Of a stretch of DNA of 64,000 nt, positions 33,589-42,612 are shown piece by piece. The position numbers were made by a program, and so were the translations under genes. Below the pieces are notes generated by a model that searched no databases, was not told where the DNA came from, and was given only the letters and a program-made list of their open reading frames with translations. How positions within the stretch are numbered: position 1 is the first letter of the stretch; each line of letters starts with the position of its first letter. The stretch is from Streptomyces mashuensis (GTDB taxonomy: Bacteria > Actinomycetota > Actinomycetes > Streptomycetales > Streptomycetaceae), in contig NZ_BNBD01000001.1 in NCBI RefSeq assembly GCF_014654785.1, forward strand, positions 1,054,001 through 1,118,000, written 5' to 3'.

Positions 33589-34293
33589 TTACGCACGCGG
33601 CAGTCCGGCGAACTCGCCCATGGCGGCGGTCGCGTGACCGAAGAAGGCGGCGGGATCGGCGGCCACGCCGGCGATGTGCCCGTACACCTCGAAACCGACC
33701 ATGCCGTGCAGCTGGGTCCAGACGACCAGCAGGCGCGCGATGGTGGTGTGCGACAGCCCGGCCAGCAGGCCCCCGGCCAGGTTCTCCACGTTCTGCCGCA
33801 TGCCCTCGGACAGCGGCTCGCCGCCCTCGTCGGACAGGACGCCCTGCTGCTGCGCGTCCCGCAGCACGGCGACGAGGGCGAGCACGGTGCGGGCGCCCGC
33901 GGCCATCGTCTCCGGCGGCGCGCTGTAGCCGGGCACGGGCTGGCCCCAGATCAGGGCGTACTCGTCGGGGTGGGCCAGGGCCCATGTGCGGACGCCGCCG
34001 CAGATCGCGGTCCACCGCTCCAGCAGCCCGGCGCCGCCGGCCGCGGCGGCCCCGGCCGCCGCCTCGGCGCTGTCGCTCATGGCGTTGTACGCGTCGAGGA
34101 CCAGCGCCGTCAGCAGCGCCTCCTCGTCGGCGAAGCGCTGCCGCACCGCGTCGAGGTCCTGCCCGGCGCCCTCGGCCACGGCCGACAGGTCCAGGTCGAC
34201 CTCGCGCCGCAGGGCGAGCCGCCGGACCGCCTCCTCCTTCACACGGAGGGCGATCGCGTCCTTGGGATCGTTGGTTAAGTTCTGCTCCGTCAT
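33589..34293 (-). CDS. TetR-family regulator with a TTA codon
   Basis: A 234-residue protein. The N-terminal DNA-binding part is weak but recognisable (VDLDLSAVAEGAGQDLDAVRQRFADEEALLTAL); the C-terminal domain with ALAHPDEYALIWGQPVPGY resembles TetR proteins that have a WHG-type ligand domain. Codon 6 (34276-34278, minus strand) is TTA. It lies 36 bases from the next TetR gene and may control the P450 and exporter genes downstream. Confidence 0.82.
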   Translation of the reverse strand: MTEQNLTNDPKDAIALRVKEEAVRRLALRREVDLDLSAVAEGAGQDLDAVRQRFADEEALLTALVLDAYNAMSDSAEAAAGAAAAGGAGLLERWTAICGGVRTWALAHPDEYALIWGQPVPGYSAPPETMAAGARTVLALVAVLRDAQQQGVLSDEGGEPLSEGMRQNVENLAGGLLAGLSHTTIARLLVVWTQLHGMVGFEVYGHIAGVAADPAAFFGHATAAMGEFAGLPRA

Positions 34294-34329
34294 GCGGGCA
34301 CTCTCTCAGACCCGGTGCGAGCCCGTCGA

Positions 34330-34941
34330 TCACCTGGCCGAAAGCGGACGGCCGGGCGGGACGCCCAACTCCCAGTCCAGCCCGTACCGCTGGAACAGCT
34401 CGGCCCGCAGCCGCTCCACGGGCATCGGCGCGCCCGGCAGCAGCACCGCCACCACCGCGCCCATCAGCAGCGCGCGCAGCAGCCGGTAATCGGTCTCCGC
34501 GTCCGCGGCGCCGTAGCGGTCCACCGTCTCGCGCAGCAGCTGCGCCAGGCGCTGCTGCTCGGGGCACTGGATGAAGCCCTCGGCGGTGAGGATGCCGGCC
34601 ATGTGCGTCCGCATCAGCCGCGGCCGGTCCACGGCGAGCCCCAGGACGGCGTCGATGGCGCGGGCCAGCAGCTCGCGCCCGTCCTCCGTGCGCGGCTCCC
34701 GCTCCAGCGCGGCCGCCAGCCGCAGGTGCATCAGGCGGTGCACGGCGGACTGCAACAGCTGGCGCTTGCCCGGGAAGTAATAGGAGATCAGCCCGCGCGC
34801 AGCGCCGGCCCGGCCGGCGATGTCCGCCAGCGTCGTCGCCTCGTACCCGCGCTCCTCCACCAGTTCGACGGCGGCCTTCAGCAACCGCTCGCACGAGCGG
34901 CGGCGCAACTCCTCGTTCACCTCTGCGCTGCGGGGTGACAT
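34330..34941 (-). CDS. TetR-family regulator
   Basis: A 203-residue TetR repressor with a clear helix-turn-helix, TTLADIAGRAGAARGLISYYF, and a TetR C-terminal ligand domain. ATG 34941 is chosen because GGAG lies 8 bases before it; an upstream in-frame leader to 35049 is low-complexity. Upstream there is a TATATT -10-like element and a TTGGC...GCCA dyad near 34957-34979 that may be its own operator. Confidence 0.88.
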   Translation of the reverse strand: MSPRSAEVNEELRRRSCERLLKAAVELVEERGYEATTLADIAGRAGAARGLISYYFPGKRQLLQSAVHRLMHLRLAAALEREPRTEDGRELLARAIDAVLGLAVDRPRLMRTHMAGILTAEGFIQCPEQQRLAQLLRETVDRYGAADAETDYRLLRALLMGAVVAVLLPGAPMPVERLRAELFQRYGLDWELGVPPGRPLSAR

Positions 34942-35097
34942 GGGTTCGGCTCCTGCGTTGACTGGCTCCGGGCCAATATACTCAGGACGGCGACCGGCCG
35001 TCCGCCCCGTCGGGCGGTGCCCCGGTGCGTCCGCCGGTGTCCGGGTCATACGGGGGATGGCCCGGCCGCCGGCTGTTCCCGGCCCCCCTCAGCCCCC

Positions 35098-35832
35098 TCA
35101 GCCCTCCTCGGTGGCCTTCCGGCCGCGGCGCAGGAGGTTCTTCGGGAGGCGGCCCTTGCGGCGCCAGGCGACGATCACCGCCGCCGCGCCCGTGACCGCG
35201 AGGAAGCCCGAGGCCGCCAGGAACGGCAGCGACGTCGGGGACGTCGCGTGGCTGCCGGCGATGACGTACGCCGCCGTGTTCGGTGCCGTGCCCACCCCCG
35301 TGGCCAGAAGGAAGGAACCCCAGCCCATGCGGGAGACCGCCGCGCAGTAGCTGATCGCCGCGAACGGCAGGCCGGGGAAGAGCCGCAGGGCCAGCATCGA
35401 GCGGAAGCCGTGCCGGCTCAGCTGCCGGTCCGCCGCCCGCAGCCAGCGGCCGCGCAGCAGCGGCCGCAACGCGCTCTGCCCCAGCAGCCGGCCCAGGCCG
35501 AAGGAGACGCCGGAGCCCAGCACCGTCCCCACCACCGCGGCCGCGGTGCCCATCGGGGCGCCGAACAGGGCACCCGCGGCCACGTTCAGCACCGGCCGCG
35601 GCACGAACGCCGCCGTGCACAGCCCGTACGCCGCCGCGAACACCACCACCGACGCGGCACCCGGCTGCCCCGCCCACCCGTCGGCGAGCAGCCGCTCCGG
35701 GCGCAGGGCGATCACTGCCACCACCGCGCCGCACAACAGGACGGCCAGAACACCCAGCCGCACCCACGGCGAGAGCAGTGCACGGGCACGACGCCCGGTG
35801 GGTCCGGGAGGCGGCACGGCGGTATCCAGCAT
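35098..35832 (-). CDS. TVP38/TMEM64 (DedA-like) membrane protein
   Basis: A 244-residue protein with a Pro-rich N-terminus and five or six hydrophobic helices. Family signatures include FVPRPVLNVAAGALFGAPMG and RLFPGLPFAAISYCAAVSRM, with the LRLFPG-type re-entrant motif. These proteins are linked to lipid scrambling or transport and membrane homeostasis. The start at 35832 has no ribosome site, so the mRNA may be leaderless. It diverges from the EF-Tu-like gene across 178 bases without other features. It marks the return to ordinary chromosome. Confidence 0.85.
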   Translation of the reverse strand: MLDTAVPPPGPTGRRARALLSPWVRLGVLAVLLCGAVVAVIALRPERLLADGWAGQPGAASVVVFAAAYGLCTAAFVPRPVLNVAAGALFGAPMGTAAAVVGTVLGSGVSFGLGRLLGQSALRPLLRGRWLRAADRQLSRHGFRSMLALRLFPGLPFAAISYCAAVSRMGWGSFLLATGVGTAPNTAAYVIAGSHATSPTSLPFLAASGFLAVTGAAAVIVAWRRKGRLPKNLLRRGRKATEEG

Positions 35833-36010
35833 CGAAGGAGCGTAACCGACACGGCCCCCTGCCCGGGCCGATGTCGGCGAGCCGCAACCGGACACTCGAC
35901 GAACGGCCTCTTCCTGTTCGGCCACGCGGCCCTTGCGCAGGGCCGCGGAACGCCGCAGGCCGGAGCGAAAACCGGTCGATCCCGCGGCGGCGGTGAGCGA
36001 GCATCGGGGC

Positions 36011-37009
36011 GTGAAGCCGCAGGCGTACGTACGCACCAAACCGCACCTCAACATCGCCACGCTCGGGCCCGCCGGCCACGGCAAGACCACGCTCACCGCC
36101 GCCGTCGCCCGGCTCCTCGGCGCCGCACCGCCCGCCGGCCCCGCCGCCCTGCGCACCGAGTACGAGACCGGGACCCGCCACTACGCCCACGCCGACGTGC
36201 CGGGGGCCGCGCGGCAGCTGCCCGCGCTCGACGGTGCCGTCCTCGTCGTCGCGGCCACCGGCGGCGTGCCACCCGGGACCGCCGAGCACCTGCTGCTCGC
36301 GCACGCCGCCGGGGCCCGTCACCTCGTCGTCGCCCTCACCCGGGCCGACGAGGCGGGGCCCGGCCGGGTCCGGACCGCCGAGCAGGACGTGCGCCGGCTG
36401 CTGGCCGCGCACGGTTTCGACGCCGTCCGTACCCCCGTCGTCCAGGTCTCCCCGCACGCCGTCGCCTCCGTCCAGGCCCTGCTGGACGCGGTCGACACCT
36501 GCGTCCCCACGCCCGTCCGGTACACGCAGGCGCCGTTCCTGCTGGCCGTGGAGGACGCCGCGGACGGCACCGTCACCGGCGTCCTCGAACGCGGCACGCT
36601 GCGGCCCGGCGACCGCGCCGCCCTGACCCCGAGCGGCCGCACCGCCACCGTCACCGCCGTGCGCACCTTCGGCAAGACGCTGGAGGCCGCGCAGGCCGGC
36701 GACGTGGTGACGGCGACGCTCGGCGGGCCCGCCGCGGCGGGACTGCGGCGCGGGGACGTGCTCGCCGTGCCCGGCAGCATCGTCCTCGCCCGGGGTTTCA
36801 CCGCCCGCGTCCACCTGCCGGCGCCCCCGCGCGGCCCCCTGCGTCTCCAGCTGCGCACCGCCATGGTGCCGGGCACGCTGACGCCCGGCGACGCCGGGAC
36901 CGCCACCGTGGCCCTGGGCCGGCCCCTCCCGGTCGAGGAGGGCATGGCCTTCGCCGTGCGCGGCGAGGCCGGTGTGCTGGGGCACGGGACGGTGACCTCG
37001 GTGCCCTGA
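36011..37009 (+). CDS. Truncated, divergent EF-Tu-like protein
   Basis: A 332-residue protein beginning AYVRTKPHLNIATLG, very like the start of elongation factor Tu, then a P-loop GPAGHGKTTL (residues 19-28) and domains 2 and 3 (GVLERGTLRPGDRAAL; RTAMVPGTLTPGDAGTA). It is about 65 residues shorter than EF-Tu. The DCPGHADY switch is lost (HADVPGAARQL) and the guanine-specificity motif NKxD reads TRAD, so normal GTP switching is doubtful. It may be a stress- or pathway-specific paralogue, comparable to extra tuf genes in some Streptomyces. GTG start. Confidence 0.8.
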   Translation: MKPQAYVRTKPHLNIATLGPAGHGKTTLTAAVARLLGAAPPAGPAALRTEYETGTRHYAHADVPGAARQLPALDGAVLVVAATGGVPPGTAEHLLLAHAAGARHLVVALTRADEAGPGRVRTAEQDVRRLLAAHGFDAVRTPVVQVSPHAVASVQALLDAVDTCVPTPVRYTQAPFLLAVEDAADGTVTGVLERGTLRPGDRAALTPSGRTATVTAVRTFGKTLEAAQAGDVVTATLGGPAAAGLRRGDVLAVPGSIVLARGFTARVHLPAPPRGPLRLQLRTAMVPGTLTPGDAGTATVALGRPLPVEEGMAFAVRGEAGVLGHGTVTSVP

Positions 37010-37029
37010 ACCCGTACGAGAATGGGGGA

Positions 37030-37875
37030 GTGGACGAACCCCTCCCCGTGACCCGCGACGTCGACTCCGGCACCGCCAAGCTGCTGCCCGACGTCGACCG
37101 GGACCGCGCCTGGCTGCTCACCGTCGACGGTGCCCCGCAGTCGTACGTCGACCTCGACGACCCGGCCCACCTCGAGTTCGAGTACGCGCGCCGGCTGGCG
37201 TACGTCCTGGAGGAGGTGGCCGAGCCCGGTCGGCCGCTGGACGTGCTGCACCTGGGCGGCGGCGCCCTGACGCTGCCCCGGTACGTGGCCGTGACCCGGC
37301 CCGGCTCCGTGCAGCGCGTCGTCGAGGCGGACCGCGGCCTCATCGCGCTCGTCGCCGAACACCTGCCGCTGCCCGCCGGGTCCGGCATCGCCGTCACGGC
37401 CGGGGACGCGCGAGCTGTGCTGGAGGAGTCCCCGGACGCCTCCGCCGACGTGATCGTGGCCGACGTCTTCGGCGGCTCACGGGTGCCGGCCCACCTCACC
37501 TCGGCCGAGTACGCGCGGACGGCCGCCCGGGTGCTGCGCCCGGACGGCCACTACGTCGCCAACCTCGCCGACGGCGCCCCGTTCACCTTCCTCCGCTCCC
37601 AGGTGGCCACCTTCGCCTCGGTCTTCCCGCACCTGTGCCTGATCGCGGAGGCCCCGGTGCTGCGGGGCCGCCGCTTCGGCAACGCCGTGCTCGTCGCGGC
37701 GCACGAGGAGCTGCCGGTCGCGGCCGTCGCGCGCCGCGCGGCCGCCGACGCCTTCCCGGCCCGCGTGGAGCACGGGCCGCGGCTGGCCCGCTTCGCGGCC
37801 GGCGCCGCGCCGGTCACCGACGCGGACGCCACGGGCTCGCCGGAGCCGCCGGCGGGTGCGTTCGGGGTGGGGTGA
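37030..37875 (+). CDS. Spermidine synthase-like methyltransferase-fold protein
   Basis: A 281-residue protein with a Rossmann methyltransferase core: LDVLHLGGGALTLPRYVA, VVEADRGLIALV, AVTAGDARAVLEESPDASAD and VIVADVFGGSRVPAHLTS. It belongs to the spermidine-synthase-like group common in actinobacteria, lacking clear polyamine-site residues; the substrate is unknown. The GTG at 37030 follows a G-rich AATGGGGG site 20 bases after the EF-Tu-like stop, so the two genes are probably co-transcribed. Confidence 0.8.
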   Translation: MDEPLPVTRDVDSGTAKLLPDVDRDRAWLLTVDGAPQSYVDLDDPAHLEFEYARRLAYVLEEVAEPGRPLDVLHLGGGALTLPRYVAVTRPGSVQRVVEADRGLIALVAEHLPLPAGSGIAVTAGDARAVLEESPDASADVIVADVFGGSRVPAHLTSAEYARTAARVLRPDGHYVANLADGAPFTFLRSQVATFASVFPHLCLIAEAPVLRGRRFGNAVLVAAHEELPVAAVARRAAADAFPARVEHGPRLARFAAGAAPVTDADATGSPEPPAGAFGVG

Positions 37876-37890
37876 CGTCCCGGTGGGCGA

Positions 37891-38898
37891 TCAGGTGGTG
37901 GACGGGGTGTACGGCCGCAGCGTGCTCATGATCTTCTTGATCGTGTCGTCGGGCAGCTCGCCGTCGAAGCCGGTCCCCGCGTACAGCACCCAGGTCGCCA
38001 GGTCGCCGGAGGCCGTCTTGTAGGTGACGGTGAAGGACTTGCCGTCCGTGGAGCACTTGTCGGTCTTCTGCACGCCGGTGACCTTGGCGGAGGCCCAGTA
38101 GCCGCTGATGCCGTGGTCACTGGTGTAGGGCTGGGCCTTCGTGTGGTCGAAGGTGCCGGTCTTCTTCTTGTCGAAGGCCGCCCAGACCCAGTTGAGGGCC
38201 TCCGTCTCGGCGGCGTCGGCCTCGCTCTTGGCGCCCTGGGCGCCCTTCGAGCCGGCCTTGCCGCGCTCGTCGTTCTTGCTGCACTCGCCCGACTTGTACG
38301 AGGCGGTGGAGGTCATGACGGCGATGGGCTTGCCGTCCAGCTCGAAACCGGTGGACGTGCCCGCCGGGTTGACCTTCCAGTCCGGCGGCACGTCGAAGGC
38401 GTTCTGCCGCTTGGTGCTGACGACCGTCTTCCAGCCGGGTATCACGGGCTTGACGTCCACGCCGGCGCGCGGGTTGTCCTCGGGGGCCGGGGGCGCGGCG
38501 GAGGACCCGGCCGGCGAGGGCGTGGCGGGGGCCGAGGTCGCCGTGCCCTTGGCCACGTTGTTGTTCTCGGGGCCCTTGTCGTCGTTCTTGCCGCCCTTGA
38601 GGACGACCACGCCGGTCACCACGGCGGCCGCGACCACCGCGAGCGCGGCCGAGGCCGCGATCAGCGTCGTGCGCCGGTTGCGGCCCGGCCTCGGGGGCTG
38701 CGGCGGCTGGGGCGGCATGCCCGGGGCGTTCCACTGACCGCCGGGCTGGGGACCGCCCGGCTGGGCGTAGGGATTCGGCTGCTGCTGGTACCCGGGCGGC
38801 TGCTGATAGGGGTTGGGCTGCTGCGGGTAGCCCGGCTGCTGGTACGGGTTGGGCTGCGGGTTCTGCCCGCCCCCGGGTTGCTGCTGTCCTGGCCACAT
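37891..38898 (-). CDS. Membrane-anchored protein with proline/glutamine-rich cytoplasmic repeat
   Basis: A 335-residue protein. Residues 1-75 are a low-complexity tract of PNPYQQP-like units, then a basic RNRRTT stretch, one transmembrane helix (LIAASAALAVVAAAVVTGVV), an acidic/Ser-Pro linker, and an extracellular domain with VIPGWKTVVS and DVPPDWKV. The architecture is that of Streptomyces PT-box membrane proteins of unknown function. ATG 38898 starts at the repeat. Confidence 0.85.
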   Translation of the reverse strand: MWPGQQQPGGGQNPQPNPYQQPGYPQQPNPYQQPPGYQQQPNPYAQPGGPQPGGQWNAPGMPPQPPQPPRPGRNRRTTLIAASAALAVVAAAVVTGVVVLKGGKNDDKGPENNNVAKGTATSAPATPSPAGSSAAPPAPEDNPRAGVDVKPVIPGWKTVVSTKRQNAFDVPPDWKVNPAGTSTGFELDGKPIAVMTSTASYKSGECSKNDERGKAGSKGAQGAKSEADAAETEALNWVWAAFDKKKTGTFDHTKAQPYTSDHGISGYWASAKVTGVQKTDKCSTDGKSFTVTYKTASGDLATWVLYAGTGFDGELPDDTIKKIMSTLRPYTPSTT

Positions 38899-38992
38899 GG
38901 CCGACAACCATAAGGGTCCCCGGGCCGTCTGTGACCTCCCGGGGAGCGTCAGGGCCTTCCCGCCCCGGCTACTCGCTGGTAACTTGCAGCCC

Positions 38993-39445
38993 ATGTCCCA
39001 GACGATTCCCTCGGTCGGCGAGGCCCTGACGGCCACCGTTCCCATGGTCCGCACCCTCGACCTCGTCTTCGAGGAGACGACCGCCCAGCGCGCCGTGCTC
39101 CGCCTCGACGACCAGCCCGCCTACCACAACCACGTCGGCGGCCCGCACGCCGGCGCCATGTTCACCCTGGCCGAGTCCGCCAGCGGCGCGATCGTCCTGG
39201 CCGCCTTCGGCGACCAGCTGCACCGGGCCGTGCCCCTCGCCGTGAAGGCCGAGATCGGCTACAAGAAGCTGGCCATGGGCCCGGTCACCGCGACCGCCGA
39301 GCTCGGCCGCCCGGCCGCCGAGGTGCTGGCGGAGCTGGACGCCGGGCAGCGCCCGGAGTTCCCGGTGCACGTGGCGATCACCCGCGAGGACGGCGCCGTG
39401 ACCGGCGAGATGACCATCGTGTGGACGCTGCGCCCCAAGGCGTGA
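38993..39445 (+). CDS. Hotdog-fold thioesterase-like protein (DUF4442/PaaI type)
   Basis: A 150-residue hotdog protein: AYHNHVGGPHAGAMFTLAESASGAIVLA is the central helix region and PLAVKAEIGYKK the following strand. Such proteins hydrolyse acyl-CoA or related thioesters. ATG 38993 is used; the ribosome site is weak. It diverges from the Pro/Gln-rich membrane protein and is followed by a terminator at 39451. Confidence 0.85.
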   Translation: MSQTIPSVGEALTATVPMVRTLDLVFEETTAQRAVLRLDDQPAYHNHVGGPHAGAMFTLAESASGAIVLAAFGDQLHRAVPLAVKAEIGYKKLAMGPVTATAELGRPAAEVLAELDAGQRPEFPVHVAITREDGAVTGEMTIVWTLRPKA

Positions 39446-39450
39446 CGGGT

Positions 39451-39478
39451 GCCGGGCGCGCTTCGGTGCGCGCCCGGC
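39451..39478. terminator. Rho-independent-type hairpin
   Basis: Eleven-base arms GCCGGGCGCGC and GCGCGCCCGGC flank the loop TTCGGT, six bases after the thioesterase-like stop. Confidence 0.75.
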
Positions 39479-39619
39479 TTCGTAGCGAACATGTGACCGT
39501 CGTTCCTCAACCACCGGACGCTCCGCGGAGTCTTAGCCCGCGGCAGGTCCAGTAGGCTTCCCGGCGTGCGCCCCTCGGCGTGCGCCGGGAGAAGGTCGTC
39601 AACCGGGGAGGAACCGGCT

Positions 39620-40282
39620 TTGCACATCCAGGAGTGGCTCGAGACAGTACCGGCGGTCGCCGTCTACGCGCTCGTGGGCGGGGTCATCGGGCTGGAGAGC
39701 CTGGGCATCCCCCTCCCCGGTGAGATCGTCCTCGTCAGCGCCACGCTGCTGGCGGCCACGCAGGACCACATCAACCCCTACGTGCTGGGCGCGTGCGCGA
39801 TCGCGGGCGCCGTCGTCGGCGACTCCATCGGCTACGCCATCGGCCGCAAGGGCGGCAAGCCGCTGCTGGAGTGGCTCGGCCGGAAGTTCCCCAAGCACTT
39901 CGGCCCGCACCACGTGGCCACCGCCGAGCGGTCGTTCCAGAAGTGGGGCATGTGGGCCGTCTTCGTGGGCCGCTTCATCGCCCTGCTGCGCATCTTCGCC
40001 GGCCCGCTGGCGGGCGTGCTGAAGATGCCGTACTGGAAGTTCCTCATCGCCAACGTCCTGGGCGGCATCGTCTGGGCCGGCGGCACGGTTGCCGTCATCT
40101 ACACGGTCGGCAAGGTCGCCGAGGAGTGGCTCAAGAAGTTCTCCTGGCTGGGCCTGGTGGCCGCGGTCCTGTTCGGTCTGGGCTCGTTCGTGGTGATGCG
40201 CATCAAGGCCAAGCGCGCCGGCGCCAAGAGCTCCGTGGAGGAGCAGGGCGCCGAGAAGGAGGCCGTCGCGGCCGCGGAGTGA
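39620..40282 (+). CDS. DedA-family membrane protein
   Basis: A 220-residue DedA/SNARE-associated protein: GLESLGIPLPGEIVL, GDSIGYAIGRKGG, FVGRFIALLRIFAGPLAGVLKMPYWKFL split over the conserved core, and a basic/acidic C-terminal tail. DedA proteins are linked to membrane lipid flipping and proton-motive-force homeostasis. TTG 39620 is the start, with GGGGAGG eight bases upstream. A strong terminator follows at 40301. Confidence 0.9.
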   Translation: MHIQEWLETVPAVAVYALVGGVIGLESLGIPLPGEIVLVSATLLAATQDHINPYVLGACAIAGAVVGDSIGYAIGRKGGKPLLEWLGRKFPKHFGPHHVATAERSFQKWGMWAVFVGRFIALLRIFAGPLAGVLKMPYWKFLIANVLGGIVWAGGTVAVIYTVGKVAEEWLKKFSWLGLVAAVLFGLGSFVVMRIKAKRAGAKSSVEEQGAEKEAVAAAE

Positions 40283-40300
40283 TCCGCGCTGCGTTCGTGG

Positions 40301-40348
40301 AAATGAGGGGAGGGGCTCCGGCATTCGCCGGAGCCCCTCCCCTCATTT
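40301..40348. terminator. Strong bidirectional terminator
   Basis: Perfect 22-base arms (40301-40322 and 40327-40348) flank ATTC, followed by CTTTT on the plus strand. It separates the convergent DedA and EamA genes. Confidence 0.9.
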
Positions 40349-40360
40349 CTTTTCGGTGTG

Positions 40361-41227
40361 TCAGCCCGTCGCCAGCAGGACCGTGCCGACCAGGGCCAGG
40401 CCGGCGCCCGCCGCCTGGACCGTGCGCAGGCGCTCGCTGAGGACGCCGCGGGCGGCCAGTGCCGTCACCACCGGGTAGAGGGAGGCCAGGACCGCGGCGA
40501 TGGTGACCGGGCCGTGGTGGGCGGCGACGCTGTACGTGCCGTTGGCCGCCACGTCCGCGAGGCCCACGAAGGCCAGCGCGGGCAGGGACGTACGGATCGT
40601 GGCCCAGCCGCCCTCGGGCAGGGCGGGCGCGCCCCGGCGGGCCGAGGCCCACAGGGCGCCACCGCCGACCACCACGTTGCAGACGCGCTGCACGAAGAGC
40701 GCGAGGAAGAGGCCGGTCGTGGTGTGCGAGGCCTCCGCGATCAGGGCCATGACCGAGCCGAAGCCGAAGGCGGCCACCAGGGTGAGGACCAGCGTCTGCC
40801 GCTGCACGGGTGCCCCGCCGAGTCCCGGCCCGCTGGCCAGCACCACGCCGGCCACCGCCACCGCGATGCCGGCGACCTGGAGCAGCCCCGGGCGCTCGCC
40901 GAGGACCAGGCCCACGCCCACCGGCACCGCCACGCTGCCGAGCGCGCCCACCGGGGAGACCACGCCCATGGGGCCGAGGGCGAGCGCCTTGTAGAAGGCG
41001 AGCATGGCCGCGGGACCCACGACGCCGGCGGCCACCGCGTACCAGAGCTGGGGGCCGGCCTCGCTCCAGCCGCCCGTGGCGACGACGATCGCGCCCAGGG
41101 CGCCGACGGCCAGCAGCTGGGAGACCAGGACGACGGTCAGGGCGGGCATGCGCCGGGTGAGCAGACCGCCGCCGAAGTCGGCCAGGCCCCACATCAGGCT
41201 GGTGGCCAGGGCGAAGACCGGTGTCAT
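40361..41227 (-). CDS. EamA/DMT-family transporter
   Basis: A 288-residue ten-helix drug/metabolite transporter with two EamA repeats (MWGLADFGGGLLTRRMP; FYKALALGPMGVVSPVGAL in the first half, AALASLYPV-like ASLYPVVTALAARGVLSE in the second). It exports a small metabolite, identity unknown. ATG 41227 is the likely start; a longer frame enters the regulator promoter. It is divergent from the XRE-cupin regulator gene, which probably controls it. Confidence 0.88.
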   Translation of the reverse strand: MTPVFALATSLMWGLADFGGGLLTRRMPALTVVLVSQLLAVGALGAIVVATGGWSEAGPQLWYAVAAGVVGPAAMLAFYKALALGPMGVVSPVGALGSVAVPVGVGLVLGERPGLLQVAGIAVAVAGVVLASGPGLGGAPVQRQTLVLTLVAAFGFGSVMALIAEASHTTTGLFLALFVQRVCNVVVGGGALWASARRGAPALPEGGWATIRTSLPALAFVGLADVAANGTYSVAAHHGPVTIAAVLASLYPVVTALAARGVLSERLRTVQAAGAGLALVGTVLLATG

Positions 41228-41316
41228 GCGGAGAACCTCGCAGTACAGTGTCATGAACGGTGGAGTCCAGCACACCGTAGTGCAACGCAATCGACTACCG
41301 GTAATGGATATTGGAC

Positions 41317-41889
41317 GTGACGGACCTCGACCAGCTCACGCAGTGCCTCGCCCGCAACCTGAAGCGCTGGCGTTCGGAGCGCCACTTCACCCTGGACGCC
41401 CTGGCGGCCCGCTCGGGCGTCAGCCGCGGCATGATCATCCAGATCGAGCAGGCACGGACCAATCCCAGCGTCGGCACCACGGTCAAGCTCGCCGACGCGC
41501 TCGGCGTCAGCATCACGGCCCTGCTGGAGTACGAGGAGGGCTCCAAGGTGCGCATCGTCCCCGCGGAACAGGCGGTGCGGCTGTGGTCCAGCGACACCGG
41601 CAGCCACACCACCCTGGTGGTGGGCACCGAGGCCCGCGGCCCGCTGGAGCTCGTGGAGTGGCGCATCACGCCCGGCGAGGGCAACTCCTCCGACCCGCAT
41701 CTACCGGGCACCGCGGAGATGGTGCACGTCCGGGCCGGCGAGCTGACGATGATCGTCGACGGGGTGGAGCACCGGGTGCCGGCCGGTTCCTCGGCGACGT
41801 TCGAGTCCGACGTGCCGCACGGCTACCGCAACGACGGCGACACGGACGTCGAGATGACGATGGTGGTGTCGGTCCCGCCGGCCCGCTGA
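41317..41889 (+). CDS. XRE-cupin transcriptional regulator
   Basis: A 190-residue regulator with an N-terminal HTH_3 domain (FTLDALAARSGVSRGMIIQIE, NPSVGTTVKLADALGVS) and a C-terminal cupin (GTAEMVHVRAGELTMIVDG, PHGYRNDGD) that binds a small effector. GTG 41317 gives the usual short leader; TTG 41311 is possible. The pairing with the divergent EamA exporter is typical of a regulator-efflux pair. A GTAGTGCAACG...CGACTACCG region near 41276-41300 is a possible operator. Confidence 0.9.
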   Translation: MTDLDQLTQCLARNLKRWRSERHFTLDALAARSGVSRGMIIQIEQARTNPSVGTTVKLADALGVSITALLEYEEGSKVRIVPAEQAVRLWSSDTGSHTTLVVGTEARGPLELVEWRITPGEGNSSDPHLPGTAEMVHVRAGELTMIVDGVEHRVPAGSSATFESDVPHGYRNDGDTDVEMTMVVSVPPAR

Positions 41890-41903
41890 CGCCGCGGGGG
41901 AGG

Positions 41904-42530
41904 TCACGCCTCCCCGTACGCCTCCCCGCCGAGCTCCAGCACCGCCGTGCCGGCCGTGGCGTCCGCCAGCCAGGCGCGGAAGTCCGCCACCTCGGCGTCC
42001 GGCAGCCCGATCTCGATGGACACCCCGGACCCGTACGTCACTTCGCGCACCGCCCGCCCCGTGGCCCGCAGCTCGTTCTCCAGCTTGCCGGCGCGCTGGT
42101 GGTCCACCGTCACCGTCGCCAGCCGGAACCGGCGCCGCGTCACCGAGCCCAGGGCGTCCAGCGCCTCGCCGACCACCCCGCCGTACGCCCGGATCAGGCC
42201 GCCCGCGCCCAGCTTGACGCCGCCGAAGTACCGCGTGACGACCGCCACCACGTACCGCATCTCCCGCCGCACCAGCATCTGGAGCATCGGCACCCCGGCC
42301 GTACCGCCCGGCTCCCCGTCGTCACTGGCCTTCTGCACGGAGCCGTCCGCGCCGAGGACGTACGCCCAGCAGTGGTGCCGTGCGGTGGGGTGCTCCTTGC
42401 GGATCCGGGCGAGGAAGGCCATCGCCTCCTCCTCCGTCGCTGCGGGAGCGAGCGCGCAGATGAAGCGCGACCTGCTGATCTCGATCTCGTGCACGCCCTC
42501 GCGCGCCACCGTGCGGTACTCGTCCTGCAT
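41904..42530 (-). CDS. YigZ/IMPACT family protein
   Basis: A 208-residue protein with the UPF0029 N-terminal domain (FICALAPAATEEEAMAFLARIRKEHP, DDGEPGGTAGVPML, VVTRYFGGVKLGAGGLIRAY read in parts) and a C-terminal DUF1949 domain. It is homologous to yeast IMPACT and E. coli YigZ, which have poorly defined roles in translation or proteolysis. It converges on the regulator gene with 14 bases between. Confidence 0.93.
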   Translation of the reverse strand: MQDEYRTVAREGVHEIEISRSRFICALAPAATEEEAMAFLARIRKEHPTARHHCWAYVLGADGSVQKASDDGEPGGTAGVPMLQMLVRREMRYVVAVVTRYFGGVKLGAGGLIRAYGGVVGEALDALGSVTRRRFRLATVTVDHQRAGKLENELRATGRAVREVTYGSGVSIEIGLPDAEVADFRAWLADATAGTAVLELGGEAYGEA

Positions 42531-42612
42531 CCCGCCAGCCTATCCGCCACCGAACACCCGAACGGGCCGGGAACGGCGGGAATGATCTGCGGGGAAGGCT
42601 CGTTGAGCGGGC

